Source of the DNA: JAEYZM01 sp943372195
Lineage (GTDB): Bacteria > Bacteroidota > Bacteroidia > Sphingobacteriales > Sphingobacteriaceae
Reading direction: 5' to 3'
Length of the DNA: 64,000 nt
Assembly (NCBI GenBank): GCA_943372195.1
Contig: CALRXS010000009.1
Coordinates: 1 to 64,000, forward strand
The translations under genes and the position numbers were made by a program. Positions 37,918 through 47,553 of the stretch are shown here, piece after piece; within the stretch, counting starts at the first letter, position 1; every line of letters starts with the position of its first letter. The notes below the pieces were generated by a model. That model had not been told where the DNA came from. It searched no databases and worked only from the letters and a program-made list of their open reading frames with translations.

Positions 37918-39483
37918 ATGAGAAAATATAATCTTTTACTCGCCTTACTTTTTTTTACTCAAGTAATTTTTGCTCAAAACTTAAATGATGCAAAGAAGTT
38001 TATCAATTTCATTGATGTAAATGATTTAAATACACATCTGACAATACTTGCATCAGATGAATATGAAGGCAGAGAAACAGGCAAAGCCGGACAAAAATTA
38101 GCAGCAGAATATTTAAGAAATCAATTTCAAGAAATTGGACTTCCACAGTTAAGTGCAGAAGGTTATTTTCAAAATTATCATCTAATAGAAAAAGTACTTG
38201 GCAAAAGACTTTTAGAAGTAAATCAAACTGCATTTGAAATTGCTGAAGATTTTTTCCCAGTAAAAGATCAAGATCTAATTGACATATTAACTAATGAAAT
38301 CTTCTTTGTAGGTTATGGTATAAATGATGCAAAATACAATTCATTCGAAGGTGTAGATGTAACAGGTAAAGTAGTATTAGCATTATCTGGCGAGCCAGAA
38401 AAAAATGGCAACTATGTAATCACTGGCACTTCAGAAAAATCTTTGTGGTCTAATAACAACAAGAAAATTTCTGAAATCAAAAAACTAAATCCAGCATTAA
38501 TAATTATAGTTGATCCTAACTATCAAAAGTCTGTTAAATTTTATAAGCATAGGTTAGAGTCGAGCGGCTTAAAGTTAGCATATAAGCAAAAGAAAGCTGC
38601 TGACGTTCCTGTAATTACTGTAAATGAAAAATTAGCAAATGCTTTACTTGCTCCTAATAAAAAATCTGTTGATAAAATTTCAAATAAACTGAAGTCTGCA
38701 AAAGTTGCACAAAAAGCCTTAAAACTTAAAAGCACTTTAAAGGTAAATATTGAATTTATCAGCCAAGATGTTTTCTCCGAAAATGTATTAGCATTTGTTC
38801 CAGGTTCACAAAAACCCGAAGAATATATTTTTATAACTGCCCATTATGACCACATAGGCGCAAGTAATGGCGAGGTTTATAATGGTGCTGATGATGATGG
38901 TTCTGGCACAGTTGCACTATTAGAGATAGCTCAAGCATTTATGGAAGCAAGGAAAGCTGGTATGGGTCCGAAAAGAAGTATAGTATTCATGGCTGTATCA
39001 GGCGAAGAAAAAGGTTTATTAGGATCAGAATATTATACAGATCATCCTATTGTTTCATTAGATCAAACAGTAGCGAATCTAAATATAGATATGATAGGCA
39101 GAATTGATGACGCACATAAAGACGATACAAATTATGTTTATGTAATTGGTGCCGATAAATTAAGTTCTGAGCTACACGCTATAAATGAGAAAGCAAACGA
39201 AATAGCTAACTTAAAATTAGATTATAAATTCAATGACCCTAAAGATCCGAATATGTTCTATTACAGATCTGATCATTACAACTTTGCAAAAAACAATATC
39301 CCCATTATATTTTATTTCAATGGTGTACACGAAGACTACCACAAGGCTGGTGATGAAGTAAGTAAAATACATTTTCCGATGTTAGCTAAACGCACTCAAT
39401 TGGTTTATTTAACAGCATGGGAATTAGCAAACAGAGAGAATAGAATAGTTGTTGATAAGACAAATGATTTCCCTAAAAAATAA
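37918..39483 (+). CDS. Secreted M28-family zinc aminopeptidase
   Basis: 521 residues from ATG 37918, with a signal peptide ending FAQN (about 21). A PA-like insert region (about 115-250) precedes the M28 domain. Zinc ligands are visible as HYDHIG, NGADDDGSG, SGEEKGLLGSEYY and NIDMIGR, with a C-terminal His in YRSDHYNFA. An extension of the frame to 37855 lies inside rpiB and has no signal peptide at its front, so it is rejected. Likely degrades peptides in the periplasm or outside the cell. Confidence 0.9.
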   Translation: MRKYNLLLALLFFTQVIFAQNLNDAKKFINFIDVNDLNTHLTILASDEYEGRETGKAGQKLAAEYLRNQFQEIGLPQLSAEGYFQNYHLIEKVLGKRLLEVNQTAFEIAEDFFPVKDQDLIDILTNEIFFVGYGINDAKYNSFEGVDVTGKVVLALSGEPEKNGNYVITGTSEKSLWSNNNKKISEIKKLNPALIIIVDPNYQKSVKFYKHRLESSGLKLAYKQKKAADVPVITVNEKLANALLAPNKKSVDKISNKLKSAKVAQKALKLKSTLKVNIEFISQDVFSENVLAFVPGSQKPEEYIFITAHYDHIGASNGEVYNGADDDGSGTVALLEIAQAFMEARKAGMGPKRSIVFMAVSGEEKGLLGSEYYTDHPIVSLDQTVANLNIDMIGRIDDAHKDDTNYVYVIGADKLSSELHAINEKANEIANLKLDYKFNDPKDPNMFYYRSDHYNFAKNNIPIIFYFNGVHEDYHKAGDEVSKIHFPMLAKRTQLVYLTAWELANRENRIVVDKTNDFPKK

Positions 39484-39489
39484 AAATTA

Positions 39490-40869
39490 ATGACTTCAAC
39501 TGTCAATACATTTTTAAAAGTTTCAGAGCAAAAAGCATTCGATGCAGAACATCGTAGAAAAATTAATTTTAATATTTCTAAATACGACCATTCTGTTGAG
39601 AAAGGTTTATTACAGTTTGACAATTTAGAACTTGCCAGAAAAAGAGCTCATGTCACTAAATGGAAAGTGATGGAAAACTTAGATCGCTATTTGCTAGAAT
39701 TCGAAAGTAATTTTATGCGCAAAGGCGGTAAAGTTATTTGGGCGAATAATGCAGCAGAAGCTAGAAAAGAGATTTTATCTATCATGAAAAAAGCGAATGC
39801 TAAAATGGTAGTAAAATCTAAATCAATGGCATGTGAAGAGCTAGAGCTTAATGAATTTTTAGAAAAAAATAAAATTGAATCTATTGAGACAGATTTAGGG
39901 GAGTATATAGTTCAACTATTAGGACAAAAACCTTATCATATCGTAACACCTGCAATGCACCTTTCTAAGGAAGATATTGCGAAGTTATTTAATGAGAAGT
40001 TCGGGACTCCAATTGATGCAACACCAACAGAATTAACTTTAAAAGCTCGAGAACTCCTTAGAGAAAAATATACAAGTGCAGATGTTGGAATTTCTGGAGG
40101 TAATTTTTTAATTGCTGATAGTGGTAGTATCGCAATTACTGAAAATGAAGGTAACGCTAGATTAACTACTACTTTCCCAAAAATTCATATTGCAATAGTT
40201 GGTATTGAGAAAATAATACCAAGCATAAAAGATCTAGAAATGTTTTGGCCATTGTTATCTGCAAGGGGTACTGGACAAAACCTAACAGTTTATAATACCA
40301 TTTTAAGCGGACCAAAACAAAATAATGAAAGCGATGGGCCCGAAGAAATGTATGTTATTTTGTTAGATAATGGACGTACAAATTTACTTGCTCAAAAAGA
40401 TCAAAGACAAGCTTTATATTGCATTAGATGTGGTGCATGTTTAAATGCTTGTCCGGTTTATAAAAACATCGGCGGACATACATACGACACCACTTATTCT
40501 GGGCCAATTGGTAGTATAATCACACCGCATTTAAAAGGGATGGAAGAGTTTAAACACTTAAGTTATGCTTCAAGTCTATGTGGAAATTGTTCAGAGGTTT
40601 GCCCGGTTAAAATTGACATACATAAAATTCTATTATATAACAGACGTGATGCTGTTAATCAACATTTAAATTCAAAAGCAGAATCATTTGGCTGGATGAT
40701 GTGGAAGAAAACCATGTTGAGCAGAAAAAGAACTGACATGGTCAGTGGCAAATGGAAAAATTATTTTATGAATACTTTCTTTAAAGGATCATGGGGTAAA
40801 AGAAGAGAATTGCCAGAATTTAAAATTGAATCATTTAGTAAACTATGGAAATCAAAAAACGCTAAATAA
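39490..40869 (+). CDS. lutB: LutB/LldF-type L-lactate oxidation iron-sulfur protein
   Basis: 459 residues. LUD domain (about 65-290), then two 4Fe-4S motifs, CIRCGACLNACPVYK (about 312) and CGNCSEVCPVKI (about 362). Part of the LutABC/LldEFG complex that oxidises lactate to pyruvate; LutA and LutC partners are not next to it here. Its stop codon abuts the stop of the convergent Arc-type gene, and the last seven codons form one arm of a perfect palindrome. Confidence 0.9.
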   Translation: MTSTVNTFLKVSEQKAFDAEHRRKINFNISKYDHSVEKGLLQFDNLELARKRAHVTKWKVMENLDRYLLEFESNFMRKGGKVIWANNAAEARKEILSIMKKANAKMVVKSKSMACEELELNEFLEKNKIESIETDLGEYIVQLLGQKPYHIVTPAMHLSKEDIAKLFNEKFGTPIDATPTELTLKARELLREKYTSADVGISGGNFLIADSGSIAITENEGNARLTTTFPKIHIAIVGIEKIIPSIKDLEMFWPLLSARGTGQNLTVYNTILSGPKQNNESDGPEEMYVILLDNGRTNLLAQKDQRQALYCIRCGACLNACPVYKNIGGHTYDTTYSGPIGSIITPHLKGMEEFKHLSYASSLCGNCSEVCPVKIDIHKILLYNRRDAVNQHLNSKAESFGWMMWKKTMLSRKRTDMVSGKWKNYFMNTFFKGSWGKRRELPEFKIESFSKLWKSKNAK

Positions 40870-40890
40870 TTATTTAGCGTTTTTTGATTT
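40849..40890. terminator. Perfect 42-bp palindrome, bidirectional terminator shared by two convergent stops
   Basis: Arms 40849-40869 and 40870-40890 are exact reverse complements with no spacer. Each strand reads an A-rich stretch, CGCTAAATAA, its complement and then a T6 run. Both arms are coding, in frame, up to and including the stop codon of lutB (plus) and the Arc-type gene (minus). Confidence 0.95.
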
Positions 40891-41031
40891 TTTCTTTTTT
40901 AATTTGATCGCTTCATTCAAAAGATATTCTATTTGACCATTAACACTTCTGAATTCTTCAGCAGCCCAACGTTCAATTTCATTCATCATCTCTTTACTTA
41001 ATCTTAAAGCGAATGGTTTTTTTTCTTGCAT
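40870..41031 (-). CDS. Small Arc/ribbon-helix-helix-type DNA-binding protein
   Basis: 53 residues, starting at an ATG 3 nt after the SPFH stop. The sequence begins MQEKKPFALRLSKEMM, continues ERWAAEEFRSVNGQIEYLL and ends with a Lys-rich tail. It fits the Arc family: the N-terminal strand contacts DNA, and SVNGQIEYLL forms the second helix. Partner of the SPFH gene in a two-gene unit; whether it is a repressor of that unit is not shown. The last six residues are identical to those of lutB because of the shared palindrome. Confidence 0.82.
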   Translation of the reverse strand: MQEKKPFALRLSKEMMNEIERWAAEEFRSVNGQIEYLLNEAIKLKKKKSKNAK

Positions 41032-41034
41032 AGT

Positions 41035-41886
41035 TTAATAAATAGTGCCAGCATTAACGACCGGACTTACTGATTTCTCAGCGCATAAAACAACTAATAA
41101 ATTACTCACCATTGCTGCTTTTCTCTCTTCATCTAACTCCACAATTTTCTTTTCAGAAAGTTTTTCTAAAGCCATCTCTACCATACCTACTGCACCTTCT
41201 ACTATTTGTTTTCTAGCAGCTACTACAGCTGTGGCTTGTTGTCTCTGAAGCATAGCTCCTGCAATTTCAGGTGCGTATGCTAAATGTGAAATACGTGCCT
41301 CTAAAATTTCAATCCCTGCTCTACTCAATCTTTCGCTTAATTCATTCTCTAGATTATCGTTAACTATATGTGCACCATCTCTCAAAGTTATGCTGCTATG
41401 ATCGTCTTCAAAATGATCATACGGATAAGCACCAGCTAGATTTCTAACAGCTGCTTCTGATTGTACTGAAACAAATTGATGGTAGTTATCTACCTCAAAT
41501 ACTGCTTTTGCAGTATCACGTACTTGCCAAACAATTACCGCTGCAATTTCTATTGGGTTACCCACTTTGTCATTTACTTTTATGTGGTTACCATTTAAGT
41601 TCATTGCTCGCATTGATACTTTACGTTTAGTGTAAAAGGGATTTAACCAAATGAAACCATTTTGCTTTACAGTGCCTTCATAAACACCAAATAGTGTGGC
41701 TACTATTGCTTCATTCGGATTAATTACTGAAAAGCCTGGTAAAATAAAAAACGCGACAACAGCTAAGATTATACCTAGTGCAATTAGCTTTAGACTTATT
41801 AAATAAGCAGCAATTCCAATTATTCCTAATAAAAGCATCAAGATACTATATCCTGAAATTGCTTTTTTGTTTTTTTCTTCTGTCAT
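41035..41886 (-). CDS. SPFH/Band 7 domain membrane protein
   Basis: 283 residues. Two N-terminal membrane segments (about 12-50), then the SPFH domain: GFSVINPNEAIVATLFG, VRDTAKAVFEVDNYHQFV, and a helical region with GIEILEARISHLAYAPEIA, followed by QRQQATAVVAARKQIVEGAV. Proteins of this group scaffold membrane microdomains or proteases. It is cotranscribed with the small Arc-type gene. Confidence 0.9.
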   Translation of the reverse strand: MTEEKNKKAISGYSILMLLLGIIGIAAYLISLKLIALGIILAVVAFFILPGFSVINPNEAIVATLFGVYEGTVKQNGFIWLNPFYTKRKVSMRAMNLNGNHIKVNDKVGNPIEIAAVIVWQVRDTAKAVFEVDNYHQFVSVQSEAAVRNLAGAYPYDHFEDDHSSITLRDGAHIVNDNLENELSERLSRAGIEILEARISHLAYAPEIAGAMLQRQQATAVVAARKQIVEGAVGMVEMALEKLSEKKIVELDEERKAAMVSNLLVVLCAEKSVSPVVNAGTIY

Positions 41887-41972
41887 GATATTAAAATGAT
41901 ATCACAATAGTATCAAAAAATAATTGAATAAAAAAACAATTCTCCCAAAAAACATAATTGCAAAAGAAATAT

Positions 41973-41980
41973 TACATTTA
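41973..41980 (+). promoter_or_regulatory. -7-like element TACATTTA upstream of the aminotransferase
   Basis: One mismatch to TAnnTTTG, 18 nt before the ATG at 41999, in the 112-nt gap divergent from the SPFH gene. Confidence 0.35.
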
Positions 41981-41998
41981 TACACCTGATAAATTAAA

Positions 41999-43138
41999 AT
42001 GAAACTAAAATCAAAATTGCCAAGTGTAGGTACTACGATATTCACCATAATGAGTAACTATGCTAATGAATATAAAGCGATCAATTTAGGTCAAGGCTTT
42101 CCTGACTATTCTATAGACGAAGAGCTTTTAGAATGTGTAAATAGGGCCATGAGAAATGGGTTTAATCAATATACTCATATGAACGGGTATCCCTTGCTAA
42201 GAGAGAAGCTTGCAGCTAAAGTAAATGATTTATACAAGTCTGCTATTTCGGATGATGACATTACAATAACTCCCGGTGCTACCTATGCCCTATTCACCTG
42301 CATTTCTGCAATAGTAAATGAAGGAGATGAGGTAATTATATTTGAACCAGCTTATGATTGTTACAGGCCAGCAATTCAACTAAATGGAGGTCATGCGATA
42401 TCAGTTCAAGTAAATGAAGATTTTAGTATACCATGGGAAAATGTGAGGCAAAAAATTAATAATAAAACCAAAGCAATTTTAATAAATACTCCTCACAATC
42501 CGACTGGCTATGTATTTACAGAAGAAGATATTAACGAATTAGCAAAAATCACGAGAGATACTGATATTATAATTATAAGTGATGAGGTGTATGAGCATTT
42601 AATTTTTGATAATAAAAAACATCTAAGTGTATTAGCTAATCAAGAGTTATATGAGAGAAGCTTTGCTTGTTTTTCTTTTGGCAAAACTTACAATTGTACA
42701 GGCTGGAAAATTGGTTACGTAATAGCTCCTAAAAATTTAATGAAAGAATTTAGAAGCATTCATCAGTTCAATGCTTTTTGTGTCGACACGCCCAAGCAAG
42801 TAGCAATTGCTGAATACATAGATAATAAGTCGGCGTATTTAAATTTGTCAAAAGAAATGCAATACAAAAGAGATTACTTTAGAAAGTTAATGGCAGAAAC
42901 AATTTTTGAAGTAATACCTTCTAGTGGAAGTTATTTCGAGTGTTATACATACCAAAATTATTCAGAAATGAATGATAAAGAATTTGCGATTGACTTAGTA
43001 CAAAAATATGGTGTAGCTACAATACCAATGTCAGCATTTTATTCTAACCAAGAACATTCTAATAGATTACGTTTCTGTTTTTCTAAAAAGCTAGAAACTC
43101 TTGAATTTGCAGTAGAAAGACTAATAAAACTTAAGTAA
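41999..43138 (+). CDS. PLP-dependent aminotransferase, methionine aminotransferase-like (YbdL group)
   Basis: 379 residues of class I/II fold. KLPSVGTTIFTIMS and NLGQGFPDYSID at the N-terminus match E. coli YbdL. NTPHNPTGYVF, ISDEVYEHLIF and the PLP-lysine motif SFGKTYNCTGWKIGY (about 228-242) are seen. YbdL prefers methionine, histidine and phenylalanine as amino donors; the exact substrate here is inferred. The E1 dehydrogenase gene follows after 21 nt. Confidence 0.87.
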   Translation: MKLKSKLPSVGTTIFTIMSNYANEYKAINLGQGFPDYSIDEELLECVNRAMRNGFNQYTHMNGYPLLREKLAAKVNDLYKSAISDDDITITPGATYALFTCISAIVNEGDEVIIFEPAYDCYRPAIQLNGGHAISVQVNEDFSIPWENVRQKINNKTKAILINTPHNPTGYVFTEEDINELAKITRDTDIIIISDEVYEHLIFDNKKHLSVLANQELYERSFACFSFGKTYNCTGWKIGYVIAPKNLMKEFRSIHQFNAFCVDTPKQVAIAEYIDNKSAYLNLSKEMQYKRDYFRKLMAETIFEVIPSSGSYFECYTYQNYSEMNDKEFAIDLVQKYGVATIPMSAFYSNQEHSNRLRFCFSKKLETLEFAVERLIKLK

Positions 43139-43159
43139 CTTAGCGCAAATTTTTAAGGC

Positions 43160-45139
43160 ATGATATTCGACATAAAGAATCATAGTAAAGAAACTTTAAT
43201 TGATTTATATAAAGGTTTAGTAAAACCAAGAATGATAGAAGAGAAAATGTTAATTCTCTTACGTCAAGGTAAAATTGGTAAGTGGTTTTCTGGTATTGGT
43301 CAAGAGGCTATTTCAGTTGGTTCAGCGATGGCAATGAACAAAGACGAGTTCATCTTACCTATGCATAGAAATTTGGGCGTGTTCACATCCAGAGAAGTAC
43401 CATTAGATAGACTATTAGCACAATTTCAAGGCAAAGCTATTGGCTTTACAAAAGGTCGTGATCGCTCATTTCACTTTGGCACTCAAGAATACAAAATAGT
43501 TGGAATGATCTCTCACTTAGGTCCGCAGATGGCCTTAGCAGATGGCATTGCACTAGCTGACATCCTTGAAAACAAAAACAAAGCAACTTTAGTATTTACT
43601 GGTGATGGAGCAACAAGCCAAGGTGATTTTCATGAAGCAATAAATGTTGCATCTGTATGGAATTTACCTGTCATATTTATTATAGAAAACAATGGTTACG
43701 GATTATCGACACCTGTATCAGAGCAATATAATTGTGAACGATTAGCTGATAGAGGAATAGGTTATGGAATAGAATCAATGCAAATTGATGGAAATAATAT
43801 TTTAGAGGTGTATGAAACCATTAGTAAGTGCACAGAAGAAATCAGAAACAATCCGAGACCTGTATTAATTGAGTGCATGACGTTTAGAATGCGCGGACAT
43901 GAAGAGGCATCTGGCACTAAATATGTACCTAAAGAATTGTTTGAAATTTGGGCAGAAAAAGATCCAGTTGAAAATTTTGAAAAGTTTTTAATTGAAAAAG
44001 AAATTATAGATGAAGATTATGCGAATGATATTCGTTATCAATTCAAAAAAGAAATTGATCATGCTATTGAAGTTGCATTCTCTGAACCTGATATAATACC
44101 AGAAACAGAAACTGAGATGTTAGATATGTATGCCCCTTATACATACACTGAGATCAATGCTTCGACAAACAACAAAACAGAAAAAAGATACTTAGATGCA
44201 ATCACCGATGCCTTGAGACAAGGTATGGAGAGACACAATAATTTTGTATTAATGGGTCAAGACATTGCTGAGTATGGTGGTGCATTTAAAATCACTCAAG
44301 GGTTTGTTGAACAATTTGGTAAAGAAAGAGTTCGCAATACACCCTTATGTGAGTCTGCAATTGTTGGCGCAGCATTAGGTTTATCAATCAATGGTTACAA
44401 GGCAATGATGGAAATGCAATTTGCAGATTTTGTAACTGAAGGCTTTAATCAAATCATCAATAATTTAGCGAAGACTCATTATAGATGGGGGCAAAATGCT
44501 GATGTAATTATTCGTATGCCTACAGGAGCAGGCACCGGTGCTGGTCCGTTTCATTCACAAAGTAATGAAGCTTGGTTTACAAAGACACCAGGATTAAAAG
44601 TTGTTTACCCAGCATTTCCTTCAGATGCAAAAGGCTTAATGGCTTCTGCAATTGAAGACCCTAATCCGGTAATGTATTTCGAACACAAATATTTATACCG
44701 TGGTATTTCTGAAGAAATTTTAGATGATTATTATACAATAGAAATTGGCAAAGCAAAGCTAGTTCAAGAGGGTTCTGAATTGAGTATTATCACTTACGGA
44801 CTAGGTGTGCATTGGGCTTTAGATTATGCAAAAAACAATCCTAATATTTCTATTGATATTCTTGATTTAAGAAGTTTGCAACCATGGGATAAAGAAGCTG
44901 TAGAAAATAGTGTAAAGAAAACTGGAAGGGCTTTGATTCTACATGAAGATACTCTAACTAACGGTTTCGGGGCTGAAATTTCAGCTCATATTGCAGAACA
45001 TTGTTTTCAATATTTAGATGCTCCAATTATTAGATGTGCAAGCTTAGATACTGCGATACCGATGAGTAAGGCATTAGAAGATAATTTCTTGGCAAATGCA
45101 AGATTAGAAGAATCAATAAATAAATTAATAAACTATTAA
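43160..45139 (+). CDS. Fused 2-oxoacid dehydrogenase E1 alpha-beta (branched-chain/pyruvate type)
   Basis: 659 residues. The alpha half (about 1-315) carries the thiamine diphosphate motif GDGATSQGDFHEA ending in ENNGYGLST. The beta half (about 335-659) carries MGQDIAEYGGAF, CESAIVGAALG and LILHEDTLTNGFGAE. Decarboxylates a 2-oxoacid and passes the acyl group to an E2 lipoyl protein. E2 and E3 are not in this window. A single-chain E1 of this kind is common in Bacteroidota and usually assigned to branched-chain 2-oxoacids; the neighbour aminotransferase fits amino-acid degradation. Confidence 0.9.
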   Translation: MIFDIKNHSKETLIDLYKGLVKPRMIEEKMLILLRQGKIGKWFSGIGQEAISVGSAMAMNKDEFILPMHRNLGVFTSREVPLDRLLAQFQGKAIGFTKGRDRSFHFGTQEYKIVGMISHLGPQMALADGIALADILENKNKATLVFTGDGATSQGDFHEAINVASVWNLPVIFIIENNGYGLSTPVSEQYNCERLADRGIGYGIESMQIDGNNILEVYETISKCTEEIRNNPRPVLIECMTFRMRGHEEASGTKYVPKELFEIWAEKDPVENFEKFLIEKEIIDEDYANDIRYQFKKEIDHAIEVAFSEPDIIPETETEMLDMYAPYTYTEINASTNNKTEKRYLDAITDALRQGMERHNNFVLMGQDIAEYGGAFKITQGFVEQFGKERVRNTPLCESAIVGAALGLSINGYKAMMEMQFADFVTEGFNQIINNLAKTHYRWGQNADVIIRMPTGAGTGAGPFHSQSNEAWFTKTPGLKVVYPAFPSDAKGLMASAIEDPNPVMYFEHKYLYRGISEEILDDYYTIEIGKAKLVQEGSELSIITYGLGVHWALDYAKNNPNISIDILDLRSLQPWDKEAVENSVKKTGRALILHEDTLTNGFGAEISAHIAEHCFQYLDAPIIRCASLDTAIPMSKALEDNFLANARLEESINKLINY

Positions 45140-45161
45140 TTTATTTAAATGTTAGTTTAAG

Positions 45162-46229
45162 ATGAGTAAAATAATAATCAGAATATTAATTGTAACTAAC
45201 ATTTTGTTGCTTATCAATATATTAATTACAAATATGAAGCCATTCGGTAAATTACCTCATAGTGTTAGATTAGAAAGAATAAAAAAATCTAAGAATTATA
45301 GTAATGGTGAGTTTGTGAATTTAAGTAACACTCCTGCACTTGCAGAAGATCAAAACTTTTTTTCTGTTTCTTTTGATTTCTTCTTCAAGAAAAAAAATAC
45401 AGAACCAGCATACACCATTGAAACTGCAAAAGTTGATTTAGCTAAATTACCTAAAGATTCAAATGCAATTATTTGGTTAGGCCACTCTAGCTATTTATTA
45501 CAGATAAAAAATAAAAGAATTTTAGTAGACCCTTTAATAATTGGTAACGCTTCACCATTTGATTTTTTTGGTAAGCCTTATAAATTCAGCAATCAGTATA
45601 GCATAAAAGATTTTACTAACATTGATCACATATTAATAACACATGACCACTATGATCATTTAGATTATAAAACCATCATGCATTACAAAGATTCAGTAGA
45701 GAGTATAATAACTTCATTAGGTGTGGGTAGTCATTTAGAATATTGGGGTGTAGAAAAAAACAAAATTGTGGAACTTGATTGGTGGGAAAATTCAATGATT
45801 GATAATATCGGATTAAAAATTACTGCAACACCAGCAAGACATTTTTCAGGCAGATCATTTAAAAGAAATCAAACACTTTGGAGTTCTTTCGTATTTGAAT
45901 TTGATTCAACTAAATATTTTATTGGTGGCGACAGTGGCTATGATAAACATTTTAAAATGATCTCAGATAAATTTGGAGCTTTTGATTTAGCAATTCTAGA
46001 ATGTGGACAATACAATAAAAACTGGCCGTACATACACATGATGCCAGAAGAAGTTATTCAAGCATCTATAGATTTAAAAGCTCGAAAAACCCTTCCAGTA
46101 CATTGGTCTAAATTTAGTTTAGCATTACATGAATGGGATGAACCATTCAAACGATTCGCTGTTGAAGCAGAAAAAAGAAATGTAGACTATTTGAAGATAA
46201 ATATTGGTGAAATAAAAATCATTAATTAA
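45162..46229 (+). CDS. Metallo-beta-lactamase-fold hydrolase (UlaG/NAPE-PLD-like)
   Basis: 355 residues with an N-terminal membrane anchor or signal (about 5-24). LGHSSYLLQI near 107 and the metal motif THDHYDHLDY near 162 are those of the MBL superfamily; GGDSGYDKHF near 258 and LPVHWSKFSLA near 308 supply the later ligands. Resembles NAPE-phospholipase D-type enzymes, but the substrate is unknown. The 3' end overlaps the convergent T9SS cargo gene by 8 nt at a TTAATTAA sequence. Confidence 0.85.
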   Translation: MSKIIIRILIVTNILLLINILITNMKPFGKLPHSVRLERIKKSKNYSNGEFVNLSNTPALAEDQNFFSVSFDFFFKKKNTEPAYTIETAKVDLAKLPKDSNAIIWLGHSSYLLQIKNKRILVDPLIIGNASPFDFFGKPYKFSNQYSIKDFTNIDHILITHDHYDHLDYKTIMHYKDSVESIITSLGVGSHLEYWGVEKNKIVELDWWENSMIDNIGLKITATPARHFSGRSFKRNQTLWSSFVFEFDSTKYFIGGDSGYDKHFKMISDKFGAFDLAILECGQYNKNWPYIHMMPEEVIQASIDLKARKTLPVHWSKFSLALHEWDEPFKRFAVEAEKRNVDYLKINIGEIKIIN

Positions 46230-47553
46230 CTATTACTTTATTATAATAAATTTTCCCAGCTTCATTAACGTAAATCACATACACTCCTTTGCTGTTAAAT
46301 TTATATCTAACTATATTTTCGTTAGATTGAATTTCATCTATAAGTTGAGAGTTTAAATTATAGATTTTTATATTCTTTGATTGAGTAGTACTAAATTCAA
46401 TATTTAATAATTGATCATTAAATATTGGATTCGGATAAAATGAAATAGTAGATTGATAATTATTATCTACATTATTAAATTGACTAGTATCTGTCCAGTA
46501 AACTCTTTCATCACCATATTGTATCATATAAATTCTGCCATTACTCATTTCTATAAATTTTTGAGTATTAAATGAACCGCTAAAATCTAGCCCTAACCCG
46601 AATTGATGCTTCAACCATGTACTGCCTTTAGTATTTGAATATAAAGAGCCGCCCGTATTGAAAGTGCCTTGTATTGAACTATACCAATCACCTTTATGTG
46701 AAATGTGTAAAGGACCCATAGACATATCCATCCACCACATATTACTATTAAAAACAGTAATCTTTGTCCAGAAATTATTCAACAACAAATCATCAATATG
46801 TTTAGTTAGGTTTAATCTAACACCTACATTATTTGCTGTGCCATCAAAACTTATTACTACTGAATCTTCATCAGTAATTGAAAGATTTGTGAAGTCTTCG
46901 ATTCTTAATGCATCTGATGAAATAGTGCCTTTCCCATCTACTTTAACAATTATTCTTTGCCATGTATCTGCATTATCTGTAGAAATATAAATTCCACTCT
47001 GATTGCTAATATTATTATCAGCAAATGCTGCAATTAGTCGATCATATTTATCAACTTTAATAAATTGCGAACTTAATATAGATCCTAGTCCGTTGTTTTT
47101 TCGTTCCCAGGTAATCCCATTATTATTTGATCTATAAATCCCATCTCCAACATAACCCTGTACATTATTAAACCCTCCACTTATTAAATATATAGCTGAA
47201 CTATTTTCTACAAATTGAAGAATCTGATGGCCAGTTGGCAAAACCAGCGAATCCCAATTTAATAAATTGTCACTATAGAAAATTTTACCTGCACCGCCTA
47301 TAAATATCCTTTTATTTTTGGCATAATAAATACAATTTATTTTACTTGCGATAAGCTTAACATCCCAATTGACACCCTTATCTGAACTAGCTAATAAAGA
47401 ATTTTCAGTACTTACTAGAATCAAAGAGTCATTAATTTTTTCAATACCATTTTTATACCCCCCTGGGAAGCTATATGTTGTCAGCCAAAATTTTTGGGTG
47501 TATGCTGAATTGAATGCTAGTGAAAGATATATAAATAAAAAAAGTGCTCTCAT
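46222..47553 (-). CDS. T9SS cargo protein with BNR/Asp-box-like repeats and type A sorting domain
   Basis: 443 residues from ATG 47553, beginning with a hydrophobic signal peptide (MRALFLFIYLSLAF) cleaved near AYTQ. At least four Asp-box-like repeats (pattern S-x-D/N-x-G-x-x-W, for example NNNGITWERK and STDNADTWQR) suggest a beta-propeller. The C-terminal 80 residues have ISFYPNPIFNDQLLNIEF, KNIKIYNLNSQLIDEI and GVYVIYVN, a typical T9SS type A domain. Function unknown. The start codon lies inside a terminator-like hairpin. Confidence 0.8.
   Translation of the reverse strand: MRALFLFIYLSLAFNSAYTQKFWLTTYSFPGGYKNGIEKINDSLILVSTENSLLASSDKGVNWDVKLIASKINCIYYAKNKRIFIGGAGKIFYSDNLLNWDSLVLPTGHQILQFVENSSAIYLISGGFNNVQGYVGDGIYRSNNNGITWERKNNGLGSILSSQFIKVDKYDRLIAAFADNNISNQSGIYISTDNADTWQRIIVKVDGKGTISSDALRIEDFTNLSITDEDSVVISFDGTANNVGVRLNLTKHIDDLLLNNFWTKITVFNSNMWWMDMSMGPLHISHKGDWYSSIQGTFNTGGSLYSNTKGSTWLKHQFGLGLDFSGSFNTQKFIEMSNGRIYMIQYGDERVYWTDTSQFNNVDNNYQSTISFYPNPIFNDQLLNIEFSTTQSKNIKIYNLNSQLIDEIQSNENIVRYKFNSKGVYVIYVNEAGKIYYNKVIVN

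Noticed and set aside
46237..46250. 14-bp palindrome TTTATTATAATAAA as an operator or terminator
   Set aside because: Pure AT sequence, likely by chance; no GC core, and it lies in coding sequence of the T9SS cargo gene.
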